A program made the translations under genes and the position numbers. The notes beneath the pieces are model-generated. The model did not search any database, was not told the origin of the DNA, and saw only the letters and a list, made by a program, of their open reading frames with translations. Source: Oscillospiraceae bacterium (GTDB taxonomy: Bacteria; Bacillota_A; Clostridia; Oscillospirales; Ruminococcaceae). Taken from it: a stretch of DNA of 16,401 bases. Positions 1-6,561 of the stretch are shown here, piece by piece (the first letter of the stretch is position 1; every line of letters begins with the position of its first letter). The stretch is from assembly GCA_018109965.1 (NCBI GenBank), contig JAGBFE010000056.1:1-16401 (forward strand), in the 5' to 3' direction.

Positions 1-63
<63 letters not shown>

Positions 64-109
64 TATCATTACACTGAATTTAATAATGAGAATTTAAATT
101 CGCTCACTT

Positions 110-200
110 GGAGAATTACTCAAGAGGTCGAAGAGGCGCCCCTGCTAAGGGCGTAGGGTGGGTAACTGCCGCGAGGGTTCAAATCCCTCATTCTCCGCCA
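110..200 (+). tRNA. tRNA-Ser (anticodon GCU)
   Basis: Complete serine tRNA for AGC/AGU codons. The acceptor stem GGAGAAT (110-116) pairs perfectly with ATTCTCC (190-196), followed by discriminator G and encoded CCA at 198-200. The anticodon stem CGCCC (137-141) pairs with GGGCG (149-153), and the loop carries GCT at 144-146. The variable arm at about 154-172 is long (class II), and the T-stem GAGGG pairs with CCCTC around TTCAAAT. It lies 46 bases after the first tRNA-Ser with no promoter-like sequence between them, so the two are probably one transcript. Confidence 0.96.
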
Positions 201-202
201 GG

Positions 203-234
203 AAAAGCACAGTCATCTGACTGTGCTTTTCGCA
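203..234 (+). terminator. Intrinsic terminator of the tRNA-Ser pair
   Basis: Perfect inverted repeat AAAAGCACAGTCA (203-215) and its complement (218-230), with a very small loop and the stem ending in TTTT. It starts two bases after the CCA of the second tRNA and would end the tRNA transcript. The A-run on the 5' side also allows some function in the opposite direction. Confidence 0.85.
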
Positions 235-242
235 TTTTATAA

Positions 243-281
243 GATAATTGGGATTTGAACCCGTCTTCCCTTCCTATTATC
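243..281 (-). other. tRNA T-arm-like remnant (inverted copy of GGGTTCAAATCCC)
   Basis: On the minus strand, positions 262-250 read GGGTTCAAATCCC, identical over 13 bases to the T-arm core of the tRNA-Ser at 175-187 but in opposite orientation. It is bracketed by a six-base inverted repeat, GATAAT (281-276) and ATTATC (248-243). No anticodon arm or D-arm can be built around it, so it is not a working tRNA. It may be a decayed tRNA end or chance. The rest of the 157 bases between the tRNA terminator and the next hairpin shows nothing else recognisable. Confidence 0.35.
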
Positions 282-340
282 AGCATTCCCCTTCTGCTTT
301 TGTCGGTAAAATATTTATCCCTGACAATATTCATCATCAC

Positions 341-380
341 AAACAAAAACGTGGTTATATGATTTTCATACAACCACGTT
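341..380 (-). terminator. Intrinsic terminator after the DUF401 gene
   Basis: Read on the minus strand, AACGTGGTTG-TATGA (380-366) pairs with the region 362-348 as a 15-bp stem with one G-U pair and an AAA loop, followed by TTTTTGTTTG. It lies about 20 bases after the stop codon of the DUF401 gene. The flanking ATTTTTAT on the plus side means it could also stop plus-strand transcripts coming from the tRNA side. Confidence 0.85.
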
Positions 381-398
381 ATTTTTATATTTTACATA

Positions 399-1538
399 TC
401 ACAAAAGTATCCACTGGTAAATAAAGAACAGTGCAAAGGCATAAACCACAAGGCACGGTATAAGTTTTGCATATTCCCTGTAAACATCCTTTGAAGGACA
501 GCCAACAGTCTGTATTGTAAGCAGCTGACAAAGATGCAGCGGTGAAAAGAAATAACCGCAAAAGCTGCTTGCAAACACAAAGAATGCAAAAATTGCAATA
601 TGTGTCTGAGTAAGTCCAAGCGACAGCACCATTGGCATAATAACACCTATTGCTGTGTAGCTTAACCCTGTAGTCACAGACAAAATTACAGCAAAGGCAA
701 AAATTGCAATTGCCAGCACAAAGCCCTGACTGTTTGCAAAAATATCACCAAACCACACGATAAGGCCATCGGCATTTTTGATAGTATTCTGGATAAAAAA
801 CAGGCCAACCATCATAACAAATGTGCTTGGTTTTATACCCTTTTTCAGCGCTTCAAAATAGCCTTTTGCGTCGTTTTTTCCGCAAAGGGCAAAAATTATA
901 ACAAAACTTGACAGTACGCTGATTAACATATCCACACCAAAAATGCCGTTAAAAACAATAATCATATATATTGGTGAAAGATAAACAAGCAACTGTTTTA
1001 TATATTGCGGCAGCTTGCTTTTGTCAACCTTTGTTTTAACTTCCTTTATATCCCGTGCATAAAGAAAATATGATGTCAGCTGCATAAGCAGTACAAAGCC
1101 AAGGTCCAGCAGAATGATAAAATACAGATTTACATCAGGGATAATCGCCGCCATAACAATAAGAGCATTGCTGGTTGGTACCAGAAACATTGAAATGTGA
1201 CGGAAAGTAAGATTCAATACACATCTGATTTCCGGTTTTACATTAAGATTTTCCCCCAGTTCATTTACAAAAGGAGCCGAAAGCTGTGCACCGCCCGGCA
1301 CAGACAGCAATCCTGTCACCGCAGGCAGCACCATCATAACCTTTTTCTGGCCGGAAAGTATGTTCAGCAATGCTTCGTTGACTTTGGTGAGAAAATCATA
1401 TTTTTTCATAAGCACACCAAGGGAACCTATAAGTGTTACGATAATAACATTTTTAAAGGTAGAATACACCGCAAAAACATTTACAAAGTTCTGCAGTGTC
1501 TGCTGTGGTGTAACAGAAAAAACAAAGCTGATAAGCAA
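399..1538 (-). CDS. DUF401 family integral membrane protein (main reading frame, apparent 5' frameshift)
   Basis: Polytopic membrane protein of unknown function that I place in the DUF401 family. The family likeness is the block around residues 50-120: conserved Gly-rich LLSVPGGAQLSAPFVN, then a NLTFRH segment. Roughly nine or ten hydrophobic spans cover the rest. Some relatives are treated as possible transporters, but no substrate can be inferred. The open frame's first possible start is only a TTG at 1538 with no ribosome binding site. The natural start appears to be an ATG at 1636 in another frame, with one base lost near 1550-1555. Joined, the product would be about 410 residues, close to the usual family length. 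It is the last gene before the convergent tRNAs and directly follows the M42 peptidase terminator. The family call is by eye; the frameshift reading is inference from the two frames. Confidence 0.75.
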   Translation of the reverse strand: MLISFVFSVTPQQTLQNFVNVFAVYSTFKNVIIVTLIGSLGVLMKKYDFLTKVNEALLNILSGQKKVMMVLPAVTGLLSVPGGAQLSAPFVNELGENLNVKPEIRCVLNLTFRHISMFLVPTSNALIVMAAIIPDVNLYFIILLDLGFVLLMQLTSYFLYARDIKEVKTKVDKSKLPQYIKQLLVYLSPIYMIIVFNGIFGVDMLISVLSSFVIIFALCGKNDAKGYFEALKKGIKPSTFVMMVGLFFIQNTIKNADGLIVWFGDIFANSQGFVLAIAIFAFAVILSVTTGLSYTAIGVIMPMVLSLGLTQTHIAIFAFFVFASSFCGYFFSPLHLCQLLTIQTVGCPSKDVYREYAKLIPCLVVYAFALFFIYQWILL

Positions 1539-1546
1539 AGCACTTA

Positions 1547-1636
1547 TTATGAGAGATGTACCAAATCAATCTTCAGTTTTTTCCAAAGCGGCATTATGGC
1601 AAACACCAGCAAAAACAAACAGATCTGTACAATCAT
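1547..1636 (-). pseudogene. Out-of-frame N-terminal segment of the DUF401 gene
   Basis: An ATG at 1636 is preceded by AGGTGA on the minus strand (SD core at 1641-1645). It opens a 29-codon frame beginning MIVQICLFLLVFAIMPLWKK and ending in tandem TAA codons at 1549-1544. This is a hydrophobic first span followed by a basic turn, as expected at the N-terminus of this family. The DUF401 body continues in the -1 frame. Slipping one base within CTCTC (about 1551-1555) would join the two parts into a continuous product, reading ...LVHLLIISALLISF.... There is no classic slippery heptamer, so a real single-base deletion or a sequencing error is more likely than programmed frameshifting. Confidence 0.7.
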
Positions 1637-1647
1637 ATGTCACCTGC

Positions 1648-1680
1648 AAAAACTGCCCGCCCATCAGTGAGCAGGCAGTT
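1648..1680 (-). terminator. Intrinsic terminator after the M42 peptidase gene
   Basis: On the minus strand a 13-bp stem (1680-1668 with 1663-1651, two G-U pairs) closes a CTGA tetraloop and runs into TTTTTGC. It lies 15 bases past the peptidase stop codon. The U-tract ends only three bases before the ribosome binding site of the DUF401 gene. Confidence 0.9.
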
Positions 1681-1695
1681 CTTTCATTTCAATTA

Positions 1696-2727
1696 TTATT
1701 TTTCAGCGTATTTTGACACAAGCTTGTATGTATTCACAAGACCGTCAATGTGTGTTCTTTCGTAACCGTGTGAAATATAAACACCAGGACCTACAAGACC
1801 GTGACGGATGTCATAGCCCGCTTTGATTGTGCACTCAACGTCAGAGCCATAACGAGGATAGATATCCACTGCAAAATCAAGGCCGTTTTCCTTTGCTGTC
1901 TGAATAAGTTCGGTTGTGAGGTCATAGTTGTAAGGGCCCATTGTGTCTTTTGCACAGATGGAAACCTTTGTTTCGTAACCGTCAAGGTCACTGCCGACAC
2001 ATCCCATATCAATGCTGATTACATCAACACAGTCTTCAGGAACACCTGCAGAACCGCCGTGACCGATTTCTTCGTAGTCTGTAAAAATAAGATATACCTT
2101 GCGGCCAAGTTTTACTTCGCCTTCTTTAACAGCTTTTGCAAGTGCAAGCTGAATAGCAACTGCTGCCTTGTCATCAAGGAAACGGCTTTTGATAAAGCCC
2201 TTGCTTGTAACTGTATATCTTGGGTCAAGCACAATAAAGTCACCGTTGCAAACGCCAAGAGCCTTTGTTTCTTCGGCTGTTCTTACCATTTCGTCAAGCA
2301 CAACCTCTGTTACTGTTTCAAAGCTGCGTGGTGCATCTGCATTTACATTAACGTGAACAGAACCGTTTTCCGGCTGGAATGTACCTTCGTATGTACCATT
2401 GAAGCGTGTGAAAACTGTTACGTTTTCGCCCTCAACGCTGTTTGGATGCAAACCGCCAACAGGTGTTACCTTAAGGTGACCATTTGGTTTGATGGAACGC
2501 ACAACAGCTGCAATTGTGTCATAATGTGCACCGTAGCAGAGTGGATTTCCCTCACCGCCAAGGCAAACAAGCACACCGCCTTTTACCAGTGTTTTTGGTT
2601 CATAACCAAGGTTTTTAAGCTCATTTACCACATATTCCTGTGCCATTTTTGTAAAACCTGTAGGGCTTGGAACCGCTGTGATAGCTTCCAGCTGGCTGAG
2701 CATATATTCTTTCAGATGATTTTTCAT
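1696..2727 (-). CDS. M42 family metallopeptidase (glutamyl aminopeptidase / TET type)
   Basis: Cytoplasmic dinuclear-metal aminopeptidase that trims peptides, usually as a dodecameric tetrahedral shell in this family. At 343 residues it has the full family length and every expected site in order. H68 is in GAHYD, the bridging metal ligand D185 is in SRFLDDK, and the catalytic pair E219/E220 is in FTDYEEIGHGG. D240 is in ISIDMG and the C-terminal ligand H320 is in ISHGYERTH. The ATG at 2727 has AAGGAGA at good spacing. It follows the membrane-anchored protein gene across 86 bases that hold that gene's terminator and a TATAAT at 2764-2769 with no convincing -35, so it may have its own weak promoter. 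M42 substrate preference cannot be read from sequence alone. Confidence 0.95.
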   Translation of the reverse strand: MKNHLKEYMLSQLEAITAVPSPTGFTKMAQEYVVNELKNLGYEPKTLVKGGVLVCLGGEGNPLCYGAHYDTIAAVVRSIKPNGHLKVTPVGGLHPNSVEGENVTVFTRFNGTYEGTFQPENGSVHVNVNADAPRSFETVTEVVLDEMVRTAEETKALGVCNGDFIVLDPRYTVTSKGFIKSRFLDDKAAVAIQLALAKAVKEGEVKLGRKVYLIFTDYEEIGHGGSAGVPEDCVDVISIDMGCVGSDLDGYETKVSICAKDTMGPYNYDLTTELIQTAKENGLDFAVDIYPRYGSDVECTIKAGYDIRHGLVGPGVYISHGYERTHIDGLVNTYKLVSKYAEK

Positions 2728-2770
2728 AATTTTTCTCCTTTAAATATCTGAATTTTATTAAAAATTATAT

Positions 2771-2808
2771 ACAAAACAGGAATTGCCCAATACAGAACAA
2801 TTCCTGTT
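2771..2808 (-). terminator. Intrinsic terminator after the membrane-anchored protein gene
   Basis: On the minus strand AACAGGAATTG (2808-2798) and its exact complement (2785-2775) form an 11-bp stem with a 12-base loop, followed by TTGT. It starts five bases past the TAA stop at 2814. The U-tract is short, so readthrough into the M42 gene is possible. A TATAAT box just downstream (2764-2769) may start a separate peptidase transcript. Confidence 0.75.
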
Positions 2809-2813
2809 ATAAT

Positions 2814-3671
2814 TTATTGTGCCTGTGAACTGGAGGATGCAACTTCAACCTTCATTTCGCTTTCTCTGACTGCTACAAGATAGTAGTTCTGGCCCTGTTT
2901 CTGGAAGATATAGTCAACATATTTTGAAACAGAACCGCTTTCGGTATCAGTCCAGGATGTGGAAGGTGAAATATAGCCTACAGTAACAATTTTTTGACCG
3001 CTGCCCTTTTTGATTTTTTCCACCTTAGGGGTGAAGCCTGACGGGAAGCTTGTAACAGGAATGATATATGCCTGTTTTGCTTCATCGTACTGGAATTCAA
3101 TTTCCTGGTCAGCAAAGGTACGGTGTGTAAGTGTATACTGTGTTCCGAAAACTTTTGCGTAGTATTTGTCCACTTCAACTGCCGGGAGATATGTTTCGCC
3201 AAAATCGTTCTTTTCGTACTGTTCCATATCCTCGTTCATAACTGCAGCCCACACACTGCTGGACAAAAGCCAGTCCCCGTCTGCCTGGTCAGGTGATTCA
3301 AAAGGCAATGGATCACTGATTACCAGTGTTGCCAGCATTGCATTGTATGCTTCTTTTTCGGCTGTATTGTCAAAAATTTTGGCTGCAATTTTTACACTGC
3401 CCGAAACAATGGTACCTATGCCGATAAGCATAAGCACACACATAACAAAGCCAACACCTATACGGCGTTTGTGCTTTTTATTCATTCTTTTTTTATCAAA
3501 AAAATCTGCTTCAATTTCCGCTGCAGGTTCTGCCTCTGTTTTTTCTTTTCTGGAAGATTTTCCGTAACCGGAGGCTCTGTAAGTTATTTTGCCGGAATCA
3601 GATTTTTCATCAGGAAGAAAATTTTCGGTATCGATAATATTTTCCTGAATATCAATTTTCTTTTTTTCCAT
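2814..3671 (-). CDS. Single-span membrane-anchored protein of unknown function
   Basis: I do not recognise this 285-residue protein. Residues 1-70 are charged and probably disordered, ending in a strongly basic stretch (KKRMNKKHKRR, about 60-70). One hydrophobic span covers about 71-91 and is followed by a soluble domain of some 190 residues. By the positive-inside rule the N-terminus is cytoplasmic and the C-terminal domain is outside. That domain is rich in aromatic residues and beta-prone segments (KYVDYIFQKQGQNYYLVAVRE near 255-275) and ends in a Ser/Ala/Gln tail. The ATG at 3671 has AAAGGAA seven bases upstream. It has its own promoter at 3734-3762 and its own terminator, so it is monocistronic or loosely linked to the M42 gene. 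The overall plan resembles conjugation- or division-associated bitopic proteins, but no family can be claimed. Confidence 0.85.
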   Translation of the reverse strand: MEKKKIDIQENIIDTENFLPDEKSDSGKITYRASGYGKSSRKEKTEAEPAAEIEADFFDKKRMNKKHKRRIGVGFVMCVLMLIGIGTIVSGSVKIAAKIFDNTAEKEAYNAMLATLVISDPLPFESPDQADGDWLLSSSVWAAVMNEDMEQYEKNDFGETYLPAVEVDKYYAKVFGTQYTLTHRTFADQEIEFQYDEAKQAYIIPVTSFPSGFTPKVEKIKKGSGQKIVTVGYISPSTSWTDTESGSVSKYVDYIFQKQGQNYYLVAVRESEMKVEVASSSSQAQ

Positions 3672-3733
3672 ATATTATTCCTTTTAATGTAATAAATTTA
3701 CATAATACTTCATAATAAATATTTTACTGTATA

Positions 3734-3762
3734 AGTATAGCACACATTAAAGGATAAATCAA
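3734..3762 (-). promoter_or_regulatory. Promoter of the membrane-anchored protein gene
   Basis: On the minus strand -35 TTGATT (3762-3757), a 17-base spacer ending in TGC, then -10 TATACT (3739-3734). This is a near-consensus housekeeping-sigma promoter with an extended -10. The predicted start is near 3727, giving a leader of roughly 55 bases that is AT-rich and contains small AT-rich inverted repeats. Confidence 0.75.
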
Positions 3763-3784
3763 AAAGAATTTGTTAACAAACAAT

Positions 3785-3811
3785 AAAAAAGGTGGGAAAA
3801 TCCCACCTTTT
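3785..3811 (-). terminator. Intrinsic terminator after pnp
   Basis: Symmetric hairpin AAAAGGTGGGA / TCCCACCTTTT with a three-base loop (3787-3811), followed on the minus strand by TTTTTTATTG. It lies about 37 bases past the pnp stop and just before the next promoter, separating the two units. A/T runs on both sides make it able to act in both directions. Confidence 0.92.
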
Positions 3812-3847
3812 ATGCTTTATATATGAAATTTCACAATTTACAGGAAA

Positions 3848-5956
3848 TTACTGCTGTGCTTTTTTTGCAGCAAGATCAGCAAGAGCATCTTTTCTGGAAA
3901 GATTGATTCTGTTCTGATCGTCAATTTCTGTAACCTTAACGATGATTTCATCGCCTACGTTTACAACATCTTCAACCTTTTCAACACGTTTTGCATCAAG
4001 CTTGGAGATGTGAACAAGACCTTCTTTGCCAGGAGCAATTTCAACAAATGCACCGAAGTTCATAAGTCTTGTAACAACACCTTTGTAGATTGCACCGATT
4101 TCAGGGTCAAATACAATTGTGTTGATAACATTGATAGCCTGGTTGATTTTTTCTGCATCGATACCGCTTACAAACACGCTGCCGTCTTCTTCGATATCAA
4201 TCTGAACTTCACATTCTGCACAGATTTTCTGAATAACCTTGCCGCCCTTGCCGATAACATCTTTAATCTTTTCAGGGTCAATTTTAAGGCTCTTCATTTT
4301 TGGAGCATATTTGGAAAGTTCTGCTCTTGGTTCTGCGATAACAGGTTTCATAATGTCATCGAGGATATGAAGTCTTGCTTTGCGGCATTTTTCAAATGCT
4401 TCAGCAATGATTTCGTATGTGAGACCGTCAACCTTGATATCCACCTGAATAGCTGTGATACCGTTGTGTGTACCGCCAACTTTAAAGTCCATATCGCCGA
4501 AGAAGTCTTCGAGGCCCTGAATGTCAAGCATTGTCATCCAGCGGTCGCCTTCTGTGATAAGACCTACAGAGATACCTGCAACAGGTGTTTTGATTGGCAC
4601 GCCTGCGTCCATAAGAGCAAGTGTGGAAGCACAGATTGAACCCTGGCTTGTAGAACCATTGGAAGAAAGGATTTCAGACACAAGACGGATTGTGTATGGG
4701 AATTCTTCCTGGCTTGGAAGCACTGGTACAAGAGCTCTTTCAGCAAGAGCACCGTGACCGATTTCACGTCTGCCTGGGGAACGGAGTGGTCTTGCTTCGC
4801 CAACAGAGTATGGTGGGAAGTTGTACTGGTGCATATATTTCTTTTCGTATACATCCTGGAGACCATCGATTAGCTGTGCATCTTTTACAGAGCCCAGTGT
4901 TGCAACTGTGAGAACCTGTGTCTGACCACGTGTGAACATACCTGAACCGTGTGTTCTTGGGAGGATGCCAACTTCAGCAGAAAGCGGACGGATTTCATTG
5001 ATACCACGGCCGTCTACACGTTTGCCTTCATCAAGCAACCAGCGGCGAACGATACATTTCTGCAGTTTGTACATGCATTCGTCAATTTCGCCTGCGCGTT
5101 CAGGATAAACTTCATCAAATTTTTCGTGTACTTCGCCGTAGATTGGGTTGAGGCGTGCTTCACGCACGTTTTTGTCATCTGTATCGAGAGCAAATTTAAC
5201 TTTGTCGATAGCAAATTCCTTGATTGCTTCAAACATATCGTGATCAACTTCGATATGCTGGAATTCGTATTTTGGTTTGCCGATTTCAGCTTTGATTTCT
5301 TTTACGAATTCGATGAATTTTTTGATTTCTTCGTGGCCAACTCTGATAGCTTCCAGCATTTTGTCTTCAGGAACTTCAGCAGCGCCGGCTTCAATCATAA
5401 CAACTTTTTCTTCGCTGCAAACCAGTGTAAGATCAAGTTTGTTGTTCTTTTTCTGTTCTGCGCTTGGCATAAGAACGATTTCGTCATCAACAAGACCTAC
5501 AGAGATACCACCGATTGGACCATTGAATGGAACGTCGGAGATTTCTGTTGCGATGATAGCGCCAAGCATACCTGTGATTTCAGGGTCACAGTCCGGTTCA
5601 ACTGACATAACTGTCATAACGATGGAAACATCGTTGCGCATATCTTTTGGAAAAAGTGGGCGCATTGGTCTGTCAACAACACGGGAAGAAAGGATTGCGC
5701 TTTCACCTGGGCGGCCTTCACGTCTGAGGAAGGAACCCGGGATACGGCCTACCGCATAGATTTTTTCTTCAAAGTCAACTGACAATGGGAAAAAGTCGAT
5801 GCCTTCTCTTGGATTTGCACTCATAGTTACGTTTGCAAGAACAACTGTTTCGCCGTATCTTACAAGACAGGAACCATTGGAAAGAGCGCACATTTTGCCT
5901 GTTTCTACAACAAGCTTTCTACCTGCAAAGGTAGTTTCAAAAACTCTAAAGCTCAT
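3848..5956 (-). CDS. pnp: Polyribonucleotide nucleotidyltransferase (PNPase)
   Basis: Trimeric phosphorolytic 3'-5' exoribonuclease of mRNA decay and RNA quality control. At 702 residues it has the full domain order. RNase PH core 1 covers about 10-140, with FLRRE at 76-80. A helical linker follows. RNase PH core 2 covers about 315-545, with HGSGMFTRGQTQ at 336-347 and catalytic D484 and D490 in EDFFGDMDF. A KH domain (560-615) has the intact loop GKGG at 569-572, and an S1 domain spans about 619-688 (GAIYKGVV to NLSRKDA). The ATG at 5956 has AGGAGG at 5963-5968. It lies directly downstream of rpsO, as in many bacteria, with no clear promoter of its own in the 191-base spacer. Its leader carries two hairpins suited to autoregulation (see 5966-5986 and 5999-6052). 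Confidence 0.98.
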   Translation of the reverse strand: MSFRVFETTFAGRKLVVETGKMCALSNGSCLVRYGETVVLANVTMSANPREGIDFFPLSVDFEEKIYAVGRIPGSFLRREGRPGESAILSSRVVDRPMRPLFPKDMRNDVSIVMTVMSVEPDCDPEITGMLGAIIATEISDVPFNGPIGGISVGLVDDEIVLMPSAEQKKNNKLDLTLVCSEEKVVMIEAGAAEVPEDKMLEAIRVGHEEIKKFIEFVKEIKAEIGKPKYEFQHIEVDHDMFEAIKEFAIDKVKFALDTDDKNVREARLNPIYGEVHEKFDEVYPERAGEIDECMYKLQKCIVRRWLLDEGKRVDGRGINEIRPLSAEVGILPRTHGSGMFTRGQTQVLTVATLGSVKDAQLIDGLQDVYEKKYMHQYNFPPYSVGEARPLRSPGRREIGHGALAERALVPVLPSQEEFPYTIRLVSEILSSNGSTSQGSICASTLALMDAGVPIKTPVAGISVGLITEGDRWMTMLDIQGLEDFFGDMDFKVGGTHNGITAIQVDIKVDGLTYEIIAEAFEKCRKARLHILDDIMKPVIAEPRAELSKYAPKMKSLKIDPEKIKDVIGKGGKVIQKICAECEVQIDIEEDGSVFVSGIDAEKINQAINVINTIVFDPEIGAIYKGVVTRLMNFGAFVEIAPGKEGLVHISKLDAKRVEKVEDVVNVGDEIIVKVTEIDDQNRINLSRKDALADLAAKKAQQ

Positions 5957-5962
5957 TTTTTA

Positions 5963-5986
5963 CCTCCTGTTTGGTTATCCAACAGG
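5963..5986 (-). promoter_or_regulatory. Hairpin overlapping the pnp ribosome binding site
   Basis: On the minus strand CCTGTTGG (5986-5979) can pair with CC-A-AACAGG (5974-5966), with an ATAA loop and one bulged A. The 3' arm ends in AGG that is also the first half of the AGGAGG ribosome binding site (5968-5963), so folding would cover part of that site. Regulation is inference; the base pairing and overlap are seen directly. Confidence 0.6.
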
Positions 5987-5998
5987 AAAAATTACATT

Positions 5999-6052
5999 TT
6001 TAGCAATGAGTTCAGCCGTTAAAAAAATTTAATGGCTCAAGTTACTGCTAAA
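5999..6052 (-). promoter_or_regulatory. Long imperfect hairpin in the pnp leader, possible RNase III site
   Basis: On the minus strand two 25-base arms (6052-6028 and 6023-5999) fold around a TTTT loop. Pairing runs from TTTAGC/GCTAAA at the base to TTAAA/TTTAA at the tip, with about four isolated mismatches and one G-U pair. The hairpin ends 42 bases before the pnp start codon. In E. coli a comparable stem-loop in the pnp leader is cut by RNase III, and PNPase then attacks the product to repress its own gene. The same logic here is inference from position and shape. Confidence 0.6.
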
Positions 6053-6107
6053 TATAATAAATTTCCTGTCGGGTTTTGGGTTAAGATTGTGTGTCTTTTT
6101 AGACTTA

Positions 6108-6135
6108 AAGGCAGATGCTGTAAAACATCTGCCTT
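6108..6135 (-). terminator. Hairpin after rpsO with a poor U-tract (leaky terminator or processing site)
   Basis: On the minus strand AAGGCAGATG (6135-6126) pairs with CATCTGCCTT (6117-6108) in a 10-bp stem with an eight-base loop. Only TTTAAG follows, so termination should be incomplete. That fits pnp, just downstream, lacking an obvious promoter. The hairpin probably protects the 3' end of rpsO mRNA while letting part of transcription continue into pnp. Confidence 0.7.
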
Positions 6136-6147
6136 AATTTGATAAAA

Positions 6148-6402
6148 TTATTTACGGAGACCAAGTTTAGCAACGATTGCACGGTATCTTTCGATATCTG
6201 TTTTCTGCAAGTATGCCAAAAGGTTTCTGCGGCGACCTACCATTTTAAAGAGGCCACGACGGGAGTGGTGGTCCTGTTTGTTTGTTTTGAGGTGCTCTGT
6301 GAGGTGGTTGATTCTTGCTGCGAGAAGTGCGATCTGTACTTCTGGAGAACCTGTGTCACCTTCGTGTGTGCCGTATGTTGCAATAATTTCCTGTTTGTTC
6401 AT
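6148..6402 (-). CDS. rpsO: 30S ribosomal protein S15
   Basis: Primary-binding small-subunit protein that contacts the central domain of 16S rRNA. The characteristic blocks are present: [16 protein letters not shown] near the start, [21 protein letters not shown] in the middle and [13 protein letters not shown] followed by the C-terminal KLGLRK. I chose the ATG at 6402 (84 residues) because AAAGGTGA, a good match to the 16S 3' end, lies at the right distance before it. An in-frame ATG at 6420 would give 90 residues, but that choice makes this binding site part of the coding sequence and has only a distant AAGG upstream. Family members are typically 84-90 residues, so the longer form is not excluded. 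It is driven by its own strong promoter at 6511-6539. Confidence 0.96.
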   Translation of the reverse strand: MNKQEIIATYGTHEGDTGSPEVQIALLAARINHLTEHLKTNKQDHHSRRGLFKMVGRRRNLLAYLQKTDIERYRAIVAKLGLRK

Positions 6403-6504
6403 AGTTGTTTCACCTTTCATTATATATATTTGCCTTATGACTCAGCTCAAGGTGGGTGAACATCTGTTACACAGCTTTGTTCCTTAAACCGATTCATAGG
6501 TCAC
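6403..6504 (-). promoter_or_regulatory. Structured rpsO leader, candidate S15 autoregulatory RNA
   Basis: About 100 bases lie between the predicted transcription start and the rpsO start codon. CCTATGA (6500-6494) can pair with TCATAAGG (6440-6433), with one extra base, closing a domain of some 50 bases that contains further short complementary stretches. S15 is known in several bacteria, including Geobacillus and E. coli, to repress its own mRNA by binding leader structures. That this one does so is inference. Confidence 0.45.
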
Positions 6505-6510
6505 CATTGC

Positions 6511-6539
6511 ATTATATCATCTGATTTACTGTTTGTAAA
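6511..6539 (-). promoter_or_regulatory. Promoter of rpsO-pnp
   Basis: On the minus strand -35 TTTACA (6539-6534), a 17-base spacer ending in TGA, and a perfect -10 TATAAT (6516-6511). The extended -10 makes this the best promoter in the window and explains high S15 expression independent of the upstream nusA operon. Confidence 0.85.
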
Positions 6540-6561
6540 TAGAAAATTTAAGTTTTTCACC

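Noticed and set aside
188..373. A 61-codon minus-strand frame overlapping the tRNA-Ser 3' end
   Set aside because: It starts inside the DUF401 terminator hairpin, ends inside a tRNA and has no ribosome binding site. Its composition gives no support for a protein.
1544..1560. Programmed -1 frameshifting in the DUF401 gene
   Set aside because: The site CATCTCTCATAA lacks an X XXY YYZ heptamer and a downstream stimulatory hairpin. A mutation or sequencing error is simpler.
6403..6420. Upstream ATG at 6420 as the rpsO start
   Set aside because: It would make the well-placed AAAGGTGA part of the coding sequence and leaves only a distant AAGG as its own binding site. It is noted as a possible alternative in the rpsO entry.
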